64,000 bases of DNA from the NCBI GenBank assembly GCA_019455325.1, contig JACFMQ010000004.1, positions 259,247 to 323,246 of the forward strand, given 5' to 3'. The stretch comes from Rhodocyclaceae bacterium. GTDB taxonomy: Bacteria; Pseudomonadota; Gammaproteobacteria; Burkholderiales; Rhodocyclaceae. Position numbers and translations under genes: made by a program. The notes beneath the pieces were generated by a model. It made no database searches. It had not been told where the DNA came from and was given only the letters and a program-made list of their open reading frames with translations. Position 1 is the first letter of the stretch. Each line of letters starts with the position of its first letter. Below, piece after piece: positions 1 to 9,658 of the stretch.

Positions 1-23
1 CGTCACAGCAACGCAACAACGAA

Positions 24-50
24 GGGCGGGGCGTGTTTTTACGCTCGCCC
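24..50. other. Weak bulged hairpin
   Basis: An imperfect inverted repeat (gggcg..gcgt at 24-34 against acgctcgccc at 41-50) encloses a short T-run. It may belong to the 3' region of a gene left of the window or act as a terminator together with the stronger hairpin to its right. No coding region can be supported in the first 110 bases. Confidence 0.3.
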
Positions 51-67
51 GCGGCGGCCACGCGGCA

Positions 68-103
68 GGGCGCGGCTCCGGCAACGCTCCCGGAGCCGCG
101 CCC
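68..103 (-). terminator. Candidate terminator hairpin of the response regulator gene
   Basis: A perfect 14-bp stem (68-81 with 90-103) around an 8-nt loop lies 9 nt beyond the stop codon of the minus-strand response regulator gene. There is no clear T-run after it on the minus strand, so intrinsic termination is likely but not certain. Confidence 0.55.
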
Positions 104-111
104 GCGGCCCG

Positions 112-636
112 CTAATGCGAGCCGCCCGCCGCCGCGGGCGATCCCCCGGCGCCCGCGCCGAGCCAGCGGGAGAAGAGCCGCCCGAGAACCTGCGCGGCCG
201 GGGGCTTGGTCAGGCATTCGTCGAAGGGCGCGCCGGCCGGCACGCGCTCGGTGGACACGGCGATCGCCGGCAACGGCGGCTCGCCGCGGCGCCGCTCGCG
301 GGCGCGCAGCGCGTGCACGAGCTGCAGGCCGTCCATCACCGGCATCCGGCAGTCGGTGAGGAGCAGGCGGTAGCGCCGCTCGGCGAGCAGCGCCAGCGCC
401 TCGGCGCCGTTCTCCGCGGTATCCGCGGACCAGCCGAAGTGCTCGGCATGGCAGCGCAGCACTTCGCGGAAGACCGGGTCGTCGTCGACGATCAGGATCG
501 CCGGATCGGCCTCGGCACGGGAATAGCGGCGAATCAGGTCGAGCAGCCACTTGTGACGGGAAACGCCGGCCGACTGCGCGGCCCTGGACAGCGCCGCGTC
601 GGTCGCCTCGTCGAGAACGATCGTCAATTCCCCCAT
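112..636 (-). CDS. Response regulator with a ribbon-helix-helix-like N-terminus
   Basis: This 174-residue protein has two parts. Residues 1-40 resemble a short Arc/CopG or ribbon-helix-helix type segment (a beta-like stretch followed by two helices, ending in IRRYSR). Residues about 45-155 form a CheY-like receiver: acidic pocket D51-D53 in ILIVDDDP, phospho-acceptor D95 in LLLTDCRMP, and the conserved lysine K144 in CLTKP. No output domain follows the receiver, so any DNA-binding function would have to lie at the N-terminus, an unusual order. The start ATG has AGGAG within its upstream sequence. No kinase gene is adjacent. The receiver assignment is firm; the N-terminal fold is a guess from sequence pattern. 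Confidence 0.8.
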   Translation of the reverse strand: MGELTIVLDEATDAALSRAAQSAGVSRHKWLLDLIRRYSRAEADPAILIVDDDPVFREVLRCHAEHFGWSADTAENGAEALALLAERRYRLLLTDCRMPVMDGLQLVHALRARERRRGEPPLPAIAVSTERVPAGAPFDECLTKPPAAQVLGRLFSRWLGAGAGGSPAAAGGSH

Positions 637-794
637 GTCCTACTCTCCTCCCCTGGCCGCCATCGCCGGAACGACCGGCCGGATGGCGGCGAAATCTGGC
701 GTCCGCCGCCGCTTTGCGGTACATCTGGAAATTTTTTGACCAACGACGCATCGGCCTCCGAGGCCACCGGCATAAGCCTTGGCCCACAGCCAAT

Positions 795-835
795 ATAGGC
801 AACGCCTATTTTCATGTCAATAGGCTATCCCTATT
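795..835 (+). promoter_or_regulatory. Twin palindromic operators upstream of the XRE regulator gene
   Basis: Two copies of the inverted repeat ATAGG-N5-CCTAT occur at 795-809 and 819-835 (the second extended to AATAGG/CCTATT). Their centres are 25 bp apart, so they lie on nearly the same face of the helix. They sit 35-75 nt before the XRE gene, as expected for cooperative autorepression. The rest of the 637-869 gap shows no gene; the response regulator promoter must lie on its left side. Confidence 0.7.
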
Positions 836-869
836 TTTCATTGCTCGACCCCGCCGCTAGGGTTGCCGG

Positions 870-1223
870 ATGAAAATCGGACTTCGCATCAAGAAGCTTC
901 GCGAGGAACGCGGCTACAGTCAGGGCGAACTGGCCCGCCGCGTCGGCGTGACCCAGCCGACCGTTTCCGACTGGGAGAACAACAGGACCGAGCCGACCGT
1001 GGACAACCTGCGGCTTCTGGCGGTCGAATTCGACGTCTTCTTCGAGTGGCTGACCACCGGCCGCGGCCAGCGGCGGTTCGTGCCGATGGCCGGAGAGCCT
1101 GTGGCCGAATACCGCGTCGAGCGGCAGCCGCCCGAGGACGAAACGCAGTTGCTCAATCTCTTCCGCCGCCTGCCCGACGCCCGCCGGCAGGCGCTGCTGG
1201 AATTCCTCTCGCGCTGGAGCTGA
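870..1223 (+). CDS. XRE-family transcriptional regulator
   Basis: A 117-residue DNA-binding protein with an N-terminal Cro/C1-type helix-turn-helix: residues 5-60, including YSQGELARRVGVTQPTVSDW and ENNRTEPT. The tail of about 50 residues is short and of unknown function, possibly for dimerisation. The gene is preceded by two matching palindromes that suggest it represses itself. It is transcribed alone, divergent from the response regulator and convergent with rsmI. The target beyond its own promoter is not evident. Confidence 0.85.
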   Translation: MKIGLRIKKLREERGYSQGELARRVGVTQPTVSDWENNRTEPTVDNLRLLAVEFDVFFEWLTTGRGQRRFVPMAGEPVAEYRVERQPPEDETQLLNLFRRLPDARRQALLEFLSRWS

Positions 1224-1229
1224 AAGCCC

Positions 1230-2081
1230 CTAGGCGCCGCCGCGCAGGGCCAGCGCCCGTTCGTACAGCGCGTTCTTGGCGGCGCCGGTGATGGCGTGCG
1301 CGAGTTTCGCCGCCTGCTTCACCGGCAGCCCTTCGTCGAGCAGCAGCCCGAGCACGCGCCCGGCCTCCGCGTCGTCGTCGCCGGCGGCCGGCGCCGGGGC
1401 GTCGACGATCAGCACGAACTCGCCCCGCTGCCGGTTGGCGTCGGCTTCCAGCCAGGCCGCGGCCTCGCCGAGCGGGCAGGCGTGGATGGTCTCGAAGAGC
1501 TTGGTCAGCTCGCGCGCGACGACGACGCGGCGCGCCGCGCCGAGCGTCGCTGCGAGCGCGGCGACGCTTTCCAGGATGCGGTGCGGCGCCTCGTAGAAGA
1601 CGAGCGCGGCCGGCAGCGCGGCGAGTTCGCGCAGCGCTTCCTCGCGCTGCTTCGCCTTGGTCGGCAGGAAGCCGACGAACAGCCAGCGCGGCGCCGTGAT
1701 GCCCGAAGCCGAAAGCGCGGCGACGGCGGCGCACGGGCCGGGCAGCGGCACCACCTTGAAGTCGGCCTCGCGCACGCGCGCGACCAGCCGCGCGCCGGGG
1801 TCGGAGACGGCCGGCGTGCCGGCGTCCGAGACCAGCGCCACCGATTCGCCGGCGGCGAGCCGTTCGATCACCTGCCGGGCGGCGGCCTCTTCGTTGTGCT
1901 CGTGCGCCGGCAGCAGCTTCGCCGGCGAGCCGAGGTGGCGCAGCAGCGGCGCCGAGTGCCGGGTGTCCTCGGCGGCCACCCAGGGCACGGCGCGCAGCAC
2001 CTCGGCGGCGCGCGCCGTCAGGTCGCCGAGGTTTCCCAGCGGCGTCGCCACCACATACAATGCGGGAGATGCTTCCATCAT
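1230..2081 (-). CDS. rsmI: 16S rRNA (cytidine(1402)-2'-O)-methyltransferase
   Basis: RsmI transfers a methyl group from S-adenosylmethionine to the ribose of C1402 in the decoding centre of 16S rRNA. The 283-residue protein shows the tetrapyrrole-methylase-type fold motifs: LYVVATPLGNLGD near the N-terminus, EDTRHS, LVSDAGTPAVSDPG, VPLPGPCAAVAALSASG and FYEAPHRI. Length is normal for the family. It is transcribed away from yraN with only 20 nt between start codons. In many proteobacteria these two genes flank lpoA, which is missing here. The start could be either of two adjacent ATG codons. Confidence 0.95.
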   Translation of the reverse strand: MMEASPALYVVATPLGNLGDLTARAAEVLRAVPWVAAEDTRHSAPLLRHLGSPAKLLPAHEHNEEAAARQVIERLAAGESVALVSDAGTPAVSDPGARLVARVREADFKVVPLPGPCAAVAALSASGITAPRWLFVGFLPTKAKQREEALRELAALPAALVFYEAPHRILESVAALAATLGAARRVVVARELTKLFETIHACPLGEAAAWLEADANRQRGEFVLIVDAPAPAAGDDDAEAGRVLGLLLDEGLPVKQAAKLAHAITGAAKNALYERALALRGGA

Positions 2082-2101
2082 TTTCCGGGGGTGTTTCGTC
2101 G

Positions 2102-2461
2102 ATGGCCAACGATACCACGGACGGCGCGCGCGCCGAGGCGCTGGCGGCGGACTTCCTGGCCGCGCGCGGCCTCTCCGTGCTGACCCGCAACTACCGCGTG
2201 CGCGGCGGCGAGATCGACCTCGTCTGCGCCGACGGCGGCACCGTGGTCTTCGTCGAGGTCCGCCTGCGCCGGCGCAGCGACTTCGGCGGCGCCGCGGCGA
2301 GCGTCACCGCCGCCAAGCGCCGGCGCCTGATCCTCGCCGCCCGCCACTACCTGGCGCGCCGGCCCGAGGCGCCGTGCCGCTTCGACTGCGTGCTGCTTTC
2401 CGGGCTGGACGCGGCCGCCGTCGACTGGGTGCGCGACGCGTTCACCGCCGACGACGCCTGA
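2102..2461 (+). CDS. yraN: YraN family endonuclease-like protein (UPF0102)
   Basis: A 119-residue protein of the YraN/UPF0102 family, which has a restriction-endonuclease-like core and no settled cellular role. Visible motifs are GARAEALAADFL near the start, GGEIDLV (the acidic part of the putative active site) and VFVEVRLRR. I chose the ATG at 2102 because the protein then begins at the usual family position; an upstream in-frame ATG at 2060 would add 14 residues and overlap the rsmI start. It is the first gene of the conserved yraN-diaA-dolP order. Confidence 0.88.
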   Translation: MANDTTDGARAEALAADFLAARGLSVLTRNYRVRGGEIDLVCADGGTVVFVEVRLRRRSDFGGAAASVTAAKRRRLILAARHYLARRPEAPCRFDCVLLSGLDAAAVDWVRDAFTADDA

Positions 2462-2507
2462 ACGCCGAGCCAGCGGCGGCGGCGCCCCGGTGACACACTG
2501 TTACTGA

Positions 2508-3886
<1,379 letters not shown>

Positions 3887-3890
3887 GCCC

Positions 3891-4457
3891 CTAGCGGCGG
3901 GCGAGGAACTCGTCGATCCTGGCGAGCAGCCGGCGATCGTCGGGCGCGGTGAGGCTGGAATAGGCGACCACTTCCTTGCCGCTGCGGTCGATCAGGTACT
4001 TGTAGAAGTTCCACTTCGGCGTCGTGCCGGAGGCGGCGATCAACTGCGCGTAGAAGGGGTTCCTCTGCTCGCCCTTCACCGTGGTCTTGGCGAACATCGG
4101 GAACTGCACGCCGTAGGTGAGGCGGCAGAAATCGGCGATCTCCTGGTTGTTGCCCGGCTCCTGCTCGCCGAAGTCGTTGGTCGGGAAGCCGACGACGACG
4201 AGGCCGCGGTCCTTCAGCCGCGAATAGAGCTTTTCCAGCCCGTCGTACTGCTTGGTGAAGCCGCAGTAGCTGGCGGTGTTCACGACCAGCAGCACCTTGC
4301 CCTTCCATTCGCACAGCGACTGCGGCTTCTCGTCCTGCAGGCGGGGGAAGGTGTGGTCGAGCAGCGGCGGGCAGCCGGCGTCGGCGAAGGCCGGCGCGGC
4401 GGGAACGAGCAGGAGGGCGCCGGCGAGGGCGCGGCGGGCGAAGCGGAACGGGAACAT
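3891..4457 (-). CDS. Glutathione/thioredoxin peroxidase with signal peptide
   Basis: A 188-residue peroxidase of the GPx family that reduces hydroperoxides with thiols. The active-site cysteine is in NTASYCGFT, the conserved glutamine in FPTNDFGEQEPG, and the tryptophan-asparagine pair in WNFYKYL. A signal peptide (residues 1-25, ending AFADA) predicts export to the periplasm, so a periplasmic thiol donor rather than glutathione may be used. Cysteine, not selenocysteine, is encoded. It is a single gene facing dolP. Confidence 0.9.
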   Translation of the reverse strand: MFPFRFARRALAGALLLVPAAPAFADAGCPPLLDHTFPRLQDEKPQSLCEWKGKVLLVVNTASYCGFTKQYDGLEKLYSRLKDRGLVVVGFPTNDFGEQEPGNNQEIADFCRLTYGVQFPMFAKTTVKGEQRNPFYAQLIAASGTTPKWNFYKYLIDRSGKEVVAYSSLTAPDDRRLLARIDEFLARR

Positions 4458-4583
4458 AGCGGTCTCCTCGGCGTGACGTCGGCGATGCGCGTTGGACAGG
4501 CGCGCCGGCGATTCGATCCGTGCGCCGGGCGGCGCCGGGAAAGCGGGTAGAATCGCCGGCTCCGACACGAGCCCGCCCGCGCC

Positions 4584-5075
4584 ATGCCCGCCTACGCCGC
4601 CCCCGCCTTCGAAGCCAAGATCTGCCCGCCCGAACGCCTCTTTGATGCCGTCGCCCGGCTGCCGCGGCCGCTGGTGTTCACCAACGGCTGCTTCGACATC
4701 CTGCACCGCGGCCACGCCACCTATCTGGCGCAGGCGCGCGCGCTCGGCGCGGCGCTGGTCGTGGCGCTGAACGGCGACGCCTCGGTGAAGCGCCTGGGCA
4801 AGGGCGACGACCGGCCGGTGAACCCGCTGGCCGACCGGCTGGCGGTGATCGCCGCGCTCGGCTGCGTCGACCTCGTCACCTGGTTCGACGAGGACACGCC
4901 GCTCGCGCGCATCCTCGACTGCCGGCCGGACGTGCTGGTCAAGGGCGGCGACTGGCCGGTCGAGCGCATCGTCGGCGCGGCGGAGGTGCAGGGCTGGGGC
5001 GGCAGCGTGCATTCGATCCCGTTCATCCACGAGAAGTCGACGACGGCGCTGCTGGAGAAAATCCGCCGGCTGTGA
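4584..5075 (+). CDS. rfaE2: D-glycero-beta-D-manno-heptose 1-phosphate adenylyltransferase
   Basis: A 163-residue nucleotidyltransferase that makes ADP-heptose from heptose 1-phosphate for the LPS inner core. It corresponds to the C-terminal domain of E. coli HldE. The nucleotide-binding signature FTNGCFDILHRGHATYL and the later DVLVKGGDW and HEKSTTALLEKI segments are all intact. The kinase half (HldE1) is not fused and not next to it. It stands alone between the peroxidase and kup. Confidence 0.93.
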   Translation: MPAYAAPAFEAKICPPERLFDAVARLPRPLVFTNGCFDILHRGHATYLAQARALGAALVVALNGDASVKRLGKGDDRPVNPLADRLAVIAALGCVDLVTWFDEDTPLARILDCRPDVLVKGGDWPVERIVGAAEVQGWGGSVHSIPFIHEKSTTALLEKIRRL

Positions 5076-5085
5076 GCGCCCGCGC

Positions 5086-6996
5086 CTAGAGCACGATCTG
5101 CGTGCCCAGCTCGACCACCCGGTTCGACGGAATCCTGAAGAAGTCCGTGGCGCTGCCGGCGTTGCGGAACATGGCGATGAACAGCTTCGTCCGCCACCGG
5201 CTCATGGCCGGGCCGGGCCGCGGGAGCAGCGTCTCGCGGCCGAGGAAGAACGAGGTGTCCAGCGTCTCGACGGCCAGCCCGGCCGGCGCGCACAGCGCCA
5301 GCGCCGCCGGGATGTCCGGCTCGTCCTTGAAGCCGTAGCGGACGATCACCCGGTAGAAGTCGCCCTTCAGTCGGTGCACCTCGACGCGGTCGATCTCCGG
5401 TACCCAGGGCACGTCGAAGACCTGCACCGAGACGAGGACGACGCGCTCGTGCAGCACCTTGTTGTGCATCAGGTTGTGCAGGAGCGCGTGCGGCACGCCG
5501 TCCGGGTCGGCACTCATGAACACGGCGGTGCCCGGCACGCGCGCCGGCATGCCGGCGAACAGCGCGTCGATGAAGGCGTCGAGGCGGATGTCCTCGCCCC
5601 GCAGGCGCTCGCGCAGCAGCTCGCGGCCGCGCTTCCAGGTGGTCATCAGCACGAAGACGCCGGCGCCGGCGACGAGCGGGAACCAGCCGCCGTCCGGAAT
5701 CTTCAGCACGTTGGCGGCGAGGAAGACCAGCTCGACCGAGAGGAAGACGGCGAAGAGCAGCGCCGCCCGCGTCCAGCCCCAGCGCCACACGCGGGCGACG
5801 ACGACGGTGGCGAGCAGCGAGGTGATGACCATGTCGCCGGTGACGGCGATGCCGTAGGCGGCGGCGAGGTTGTGCGAGGATTTGAAGCCGAGGACGAGGA
5901 TGGCGACGGCGGCGAACAGACCCCAGTTCACCGCCGGCAGGTAGATCTGCCCCTGCGTCTGCGCCGAGGTGTGGCGCACGGTCATGCGCGGCATGAAGCC
6001 GAGCTGCATGGCCTGGCGCGAGATCGAGAAGGCGCCGGAGATCACCGCCTGCGAGGCGATGACCGTCGCCACCGTGGCCAGCCCGACCAGCGGCAGCAGC
6101 GCCCAGTCCGGCGCCGACAGGTAGAAGGGATTCTTCGCCGCCGCCGGGTCGGCGAGGATCAGCGCGCCCTGGCCGAAGTAGTTGAGCACCAGCGCCGGCA
6201 GCACGAAGCCGTACCAGGCGAGCTGGATCGGCCGCCGGCCGAAGTGGCCCATGTCGGCGTAGAGCGCCTCGGCGCCGGTGACGGCGAGCACCACGTTGCC
6301 CATCGCCGCCAGCGCCATGGCGTGGTTCTCGGCGAGGAAGCCGACGGCGTGGCGCGGGTCGAGCGCGAGCAGCACGTGCGGCTCGCCGAGGATGTTGCGC
6401 ACGCCGAGCGCCGCCAGCGCGGCGAACCAGACCACCATCACCGGCGCGAACAGCGCGCCGACGCGCGCCGTGCCGCGCTTCTGCACGAGGAACAGCGCGA
6501 AGAGCACGAGCAGCGTGATCGGGATGACGAAGCGGTGCAGCGCCGGCGTCACGATCTCCAGGCCCTCGACCGCGGAAAGCACCGAGATCGCCGGCGTCAC
6601 CATGCCGTCGCCGTAGAACATGGCGGCGCCGAGGATGCCGATGACGGTGATGACCGCGAGCCGGCGCGGGTTCTCCCGCGCGTCGTGCAGCGCCAGCGCG
6701 ATCAGCGCCATGATGCCGCCCTCGCCGCGGTTGTCGGCGCGCAGGACGATGGCCACGTACTTCAGCGAGACGACGACGATCAGCGCCCAGAAGAAGGCCG
6801 ACAGGCTGCCGAGGACGTTGGCGTCGGTGAGCGGGATCGGGTGGTTGCCGGCGAAGACTTCCTTCATCGCGTACAGCGGGCTGGTGCCGATGTCGCCGAA
6901 GACGATGCCGAGCGCCGCCAGCGCCAGCACGGGCGCCGCGGACTGTGCGGGGGACGGGGTCGACACGGCCGGACTCAGGCGCCGCGGCGGCGGCAA
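5086..6996 (-). CDS. kup: KUP-type low-affinity potassium transporter
   Basis: A 636-residue inner-membrane potassium/proton symporter. The family hallmark GIVFGDIGTSPLYAMKEVF is at residues 34-52, followed by about 12 hydrophobic segments and a cytoplasmic C-terminal tail of about 170 residues. Length is normal. It is convergent with rfaE2 (10 nt gap) and divergent from the MCE permease operon; the 154-nt gap on its right (6997-7150) must hold both promoters but shows no recognisable site. Confidence 0.95.
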   Translation of the reverse strand: MPPPRRLSPAVSTPSPAQSAAPVLALAALGIVFGDIGTSPLYAMKEVFAGNHPIPLTDANVLGSLSAFFWALIVVVSLKYVAIVLRADNRGEGGIMALIALALHDARENPRRLAVITVIGILGAAMFYGDGMVTPAISVLSAVEGLEIVTPALHRFVIPITLLVLFALFLVQKRGTARVGALFAPVMVVWFAALAALGVRNILGEPHVLLALDPRHAVGFLAENHAMALAAMGNVVLAVTGAEALYADMGHFGRRPIQLAWYGFVLPALVLNYFGQGALILADPAAAKNPFYLSAPDWALLPLVGLATVATVIASQAVISGAFSISRQAMQLGFMPRMTVRHTSAQTQGQIYLPAVNWGLFAAVAILVLGFKSSHNLAAAYGIAVTGDMVITSLLATVVVARVWRWGWTRAALLFAVFLSVELVFLAANVLKIPDGGWFPLVAGAGVFVLMTTWKRGRELLRERLRGEDIRLDAFIDALFAGMPARVPGTAVFMSADPDGVPHALLHNLMHNKVLHERVVLVSVQVFDVPWVPEIDRVEVHRLKGDFYRVIVRYGFKDEPDIPAALALCAPAGLAVETLDTSFFLGRETLLPRPGPAMSRWRTKLFIAMFRNAGSATDFFRIPSNRVVELGTQIVL

Positions 6997-7150
6997 AAGC
7001 GGAAAACGACGACTGCGCGCATGGGACCTCCCGCCATCCGGGCGAAAAATTGATTGTTGCGGCGCCGCAATCGTACTCCAAGCCGCCGCCGGCGTGGACG
7101 GGCGCCGCCGGCCGCGCGGCCGGCGGCGGGCGACCTGCTATCATCGACGC

Positions 7151-7903
7151 ATGAACGGGAACGCCCTCCCCGCCCCGCACCGCGACCCGGCCGGCAGGAC
7201 GGTCGGCTGGTGGCGGATGCTGCGCATCGCCGCCCTGCTCCTCGCCGCGACGCTGTCGCCGGCGGCGTGGACGCAGCCGACGCGGCGCGCCGTCGCCACC
7301 CAGGTGTGCCTGACGGCGATGCGCACGCTGCCCCGCTTCGCGCTGCTCTCCGGGCTGCTCAGCCTGGTCCTCGTGCACATCGTCGTCGTCACCGCGCAGA
7401 GCTACGGGCTGACGCAGTTCGCCCTCGGCACCGTCATCCGTGTCCTCGTCGTCGAGCTGCTGCCGCTCGCCGCGGCGCTCTTCATCGCGCTCTCCGGCAG
7501 CCTCGCCGGGACGCCGCCGGTCGACGACGAGGAAGCGCCGGACGGCGCCGCCGGCATCCCGCGCGCGCTGCTGGCGCAGGTCGTGGCCCGCGCCGTCGCC
7601 GTCGTCGCGCTGGCCACGCTCGCCGGCGGCATCGCCCTGGCCCTCGCCTATCTCGGCGTCTACGGCTTCACGCCGTGGGGCGTCGCCGGCTTCACGCGCA
7701 CCGTCGGCCAGGTCTTCGACCCCATCGTGCTGATGGCGCTCGGGCTGAAGACCGGCCTCTTCGCCGCCGCCGTCGCCACCATCCCCGCGGCCTGCGACGC
7801 GGACGGCGCCCGCGCCGGCGATCCGACGCTGCACGGCACCGTGCGCCTCTTCGCCGTGCTCGTCGCCGTCGAAATCCTGTCGCTGGTCGTCGAGTTCTTC
7901 TGA
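7151..7903 (+). CDS. MlaE/YrbE-like permease of an MCE transport system (divergent)
   Basis: A 250-residue protein with about five membrane segments, the length of MlaE-type permeases. Residues 95-150 (VIRVLVVELLPLAAALF) resemble the MlaE region preceding the coupling loop, but the usual glycine-rich GRVGSA motif is lost, so the match is weak. The identification rests largely on the next gene, which encodes an MCE-domain protein 13 nt downstream. MlaE proteins move lipids between inner and outer membranes with an ATPase; no ATPase gene is present here. The ATG at 7151 is chosen because the protein then begins just before the first hydrophobic segment. Confidence 0.65.
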   Translation: MNGNALPAPHRDPAGRTVGWWRMLRIAALLLAATLSPAAWTQPTRRAVATQVCLTAMRTLPRFALLSGLLSLVLVHIVVVTAQSYGLTQFALGTVIRVLVVELLPLAAALFIALSGSLAGTPPVDDEEAPDGAAGIPRALLAQVVARAVAVVALATLAGGIALALAYLGVYGFTPWGVAGFTRTVGQVFDPIVLMALGLKTGLFAAAVATIPAACDADGARAGDPTLHGTVRLFAVLVAVEILSLVVEFF

Positions 7904-7916
7904 GAAGCGCGCCGCC

Positions 7917-8843
7917 ATGAAAAAGCCGACCCTCTTCATTCCCCACGCCGAATTCAAGGCGGCCGCGCTGGTCGTCGCCGTCGCCGCGCTGATCGTCGCC
8001 TTCGTCCTCTACGTGCTGACGGCGCGCGGCTTCTTCGAGGACACGCAGCGGCTGGTGCTCGTCACCGACAACTCCGAGGGCATCCGCCCGGGCATGGACC
8101 TCGGCTTCTCCGGTTTCCCGATCGGCCGCGTGAACCGCGTCGAGCTCTCCGACGACGGCAACGTCCGCATCCTCGTCGACGTGCCGGTGAAGGACGCCCG
8201 CTGGCTGCGCGAGTCGAGCGTGTTCACGCTCGAGCGCAGCCTGGTCGGCGACACGCGGCTGCGCGCCTTCTCCGCCCAGCTCACCGACCCGCCGCTGGCC
8301 GACGGCGCCGAACGCTCGGTGCTGCGCGGCGACGCCGGCGAGCAGATCCCGCAGGTGATGGCGGCGGCGAAGACGCTGCTGGAAAACCTCGAACGCATGA
8401 CGGCGCCGGAGGCGCCGCTCGCCACCGCGCTCGGCCACGTGCAGACGGTCACCGGCCGCATGCAGGGCCGCTACGGCGCGCTCGGCGGCCTCCTCGGCAG
8501 CGACGAGAACGCGCAGAAGCTGATCGCCACCCTCGACCGCAGCAATACCCTGCTGGCCAAGGCCGACGCGCGCGTCTTCGGCAAGGGCGGCGTCATGGAC
8601 GACTCGCAGGCGGCGGTGGCCGAACTGCACGGCCTGCTGCGCGACGCGCGCGACAGCCTGAAGAAGGCCGACGCCATCCTCGCCGACGCGCAGGCCATCG
8701 CCGCCGACGCGCGCGGTGCCACGACCGACCTCGGCGCGCTGCGCAGCGAGGTCGAGGCCAGCCTGAGAAAGGCCGGCCGGCTGATCGACGAGGTCAACCG
8801 CAAGTGGCCCTTCGCGCGCGACACGGAGGTGAAGCTGCCATGA
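7917..8843 (+). CDS. MlaD-family MCE-domain protein
   Basis: A 308-residue membrane-anchored periplasmic protein. One N-terminal transmembrane helix (residues about 14-36) is followed by an MCE domain (residues 42-118) with the typical LVLVTDNSEGIRPGMDLGF segment, then a long helical region (residues 140-300) like that forming the tunnel in multimeric MCE proteins. It is expected to carry lipids across the periplasm together with the upstream permease-like protein. Its TGA overlaps the next gene's ATG, so the lipoprotein is translationally coupled to it. Confidence 0.85.
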   Translation: MKKPTLFIPHAEFKAAALVVAVAALIVAFVLYVLTARGFFEDTQRLVLVTDNSEGIRPGMDLGFSGFPIGRVNRVELSDDGNVRILVDVPVKDARWLRESSVFTLERSLVGDTRLRAFSAQLTDPPLADGAERSVLRGDAGEQIPQVMAAAKTLLENLERMTAPEAPLATALGHVQTVTGRMQGRYGALGGLLGSDENAQKLIATLDRSNTLLAKADARVFGKGGVMDDSQAAVAELHGLLRDARDSLKKADAILADAQAIAADARGATTDLGALRSEVEASLRKAGRLIDEVNRKWPFARDTEVKLP

Positions 8844-9610
8844 CAGACAACGTCCACCGCAGAGGCGCAGAGACGCTGAGGAACGCAGAGAAGATCAGAA
8901 ACGGAGAAGCGTCGGGCAAACCATCCCTGCTTCGCTTTTCTCTGCGAATCTCTGCGCCTCTGCGCCTCTGCGGTAGATGTTTACTCCCCCTGTTCGCCGC
9001 CGCGCTGCTCGCCGCCTGCGCCGGCGGGCCGCCGGCCCCGGACTGGCAGGCCGCCGCGCACGACGCGCTGGCCGCCTACCGCGCCGCCTACCTGAAGGGC
9101 GAGACGCGCGTCGCCCAGGCCGAGTTCGCCCGCGCCCGGCAGGAACTGGCGCGCACCGGCCGCGCCGACCTCGTCGCCCGCGCCGAGCTGACGCGCTGCG
9201 CCGTGCGCGCGGCCAGCCTCGACGCCGAAGGCGACGGCTGCCCCGGCTTCGCCGCGCTGGCCGCCGACGCCGGGGAGGCAGAGCGCGCCTACGCCGATTT
9301 CCTCGCCGGCCGCGCCGCCGATCCGGCGCAACTGCCGGCGCAGTACCGCGGCCTCGCCGCCGGCGAGGCCGCGCTGGCGGACATCGCCGATCCCCTGCCG
9401 CGGCTCGTCGCCGCCGGCGTGCTGCTGCGCGCCGGCCGCCTGTCGCCGGCGGGCGTGGCCCTCGCCGTGGACGCCGCCGCCGGCGAAGGCTGGCGCCGGC
9501 CGCTGCTCGCCTGGCTCGGCGTCCAGGCCGAACTGGCGGCGGCGCGCGGCGACGGCGAAACCGCCGAACGCGCCCGCCGCCGCGCCGCGCTGGTCGCCGG
9601 CGAACGCTGA
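8840..9610 (+). CDS. Lipoprotein with a repeat-encoded N-terminal extension
   Basis: A 256-residue protein of unknown function, probably the third component of the MCE operon. A lipoprotein signal (PLFAAALLAAC) occurs unusually late, with the lipidated cysteine at about residue 60. Residues about 6-45 are encoded by the palindromic repeat at 8856-8974, which is inserted between the coupled start codon and the signal sequence. The mature part is alanine-rich and helical and has TPR-like content, but I recognise no family. No better in-frame start exists between the repeat and the signal sequence; the ATG at 8977 is in another frame. Either the extended protein is made, or the original start was lost and expression is impaired. 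Confidence 0.7.
   Translation: MTDNVHRRGAETLRNAEKIRNGEASGKPSLLRFSLRISAPLRLCGRCLLPLFAAALLAACAGGPPAPDWQAAAHDALAAYRAAYLKGETRVAQAEFARARQELARTGRADLVARAELTRCAVRAASLDAEGDGCPGFAALAADAGEAERAYADFLAGRAADPAQLPAQYRGLAAGEAALADIADPLPRLVAAGVLLRAGRLSPAGVALAVDAAAGEGWRRPLLAWLGVQAELAAARGDGETAERARRRAALVAGER
8856..8974. repeat. Palindromic intergenic-type repeat, copy 1 (inside a coding region)
   Basis: A 119-bp element bounded by perfect 17-bp inverted repeats (accgcagaggcgcagag at 8856-8872 and its complement at 8958-8974), with further complementarity inward. Its sequence closely matches copy 2 at 9659-9750. Such CGCAGAG-type palindromes are usually intergenic; this one is read through in frame at the start of the lipoprotein gene. 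Confidence 0.9.
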
Positions 9611-9658
9611 GCGCCGGCGTCGCGGCCGTTACAGAGGGGCTGAACGGCGTAAACACCT

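Noticed and set aside
4721-7957. A very long minus-strand open frame (over 1000 codons) across kup and neighbours
   Set aside because: High GC keeps all frames open. The product is repetitive and arginine/glycine-rich, while the kup frame in the same place encodes a full conserved transporter.
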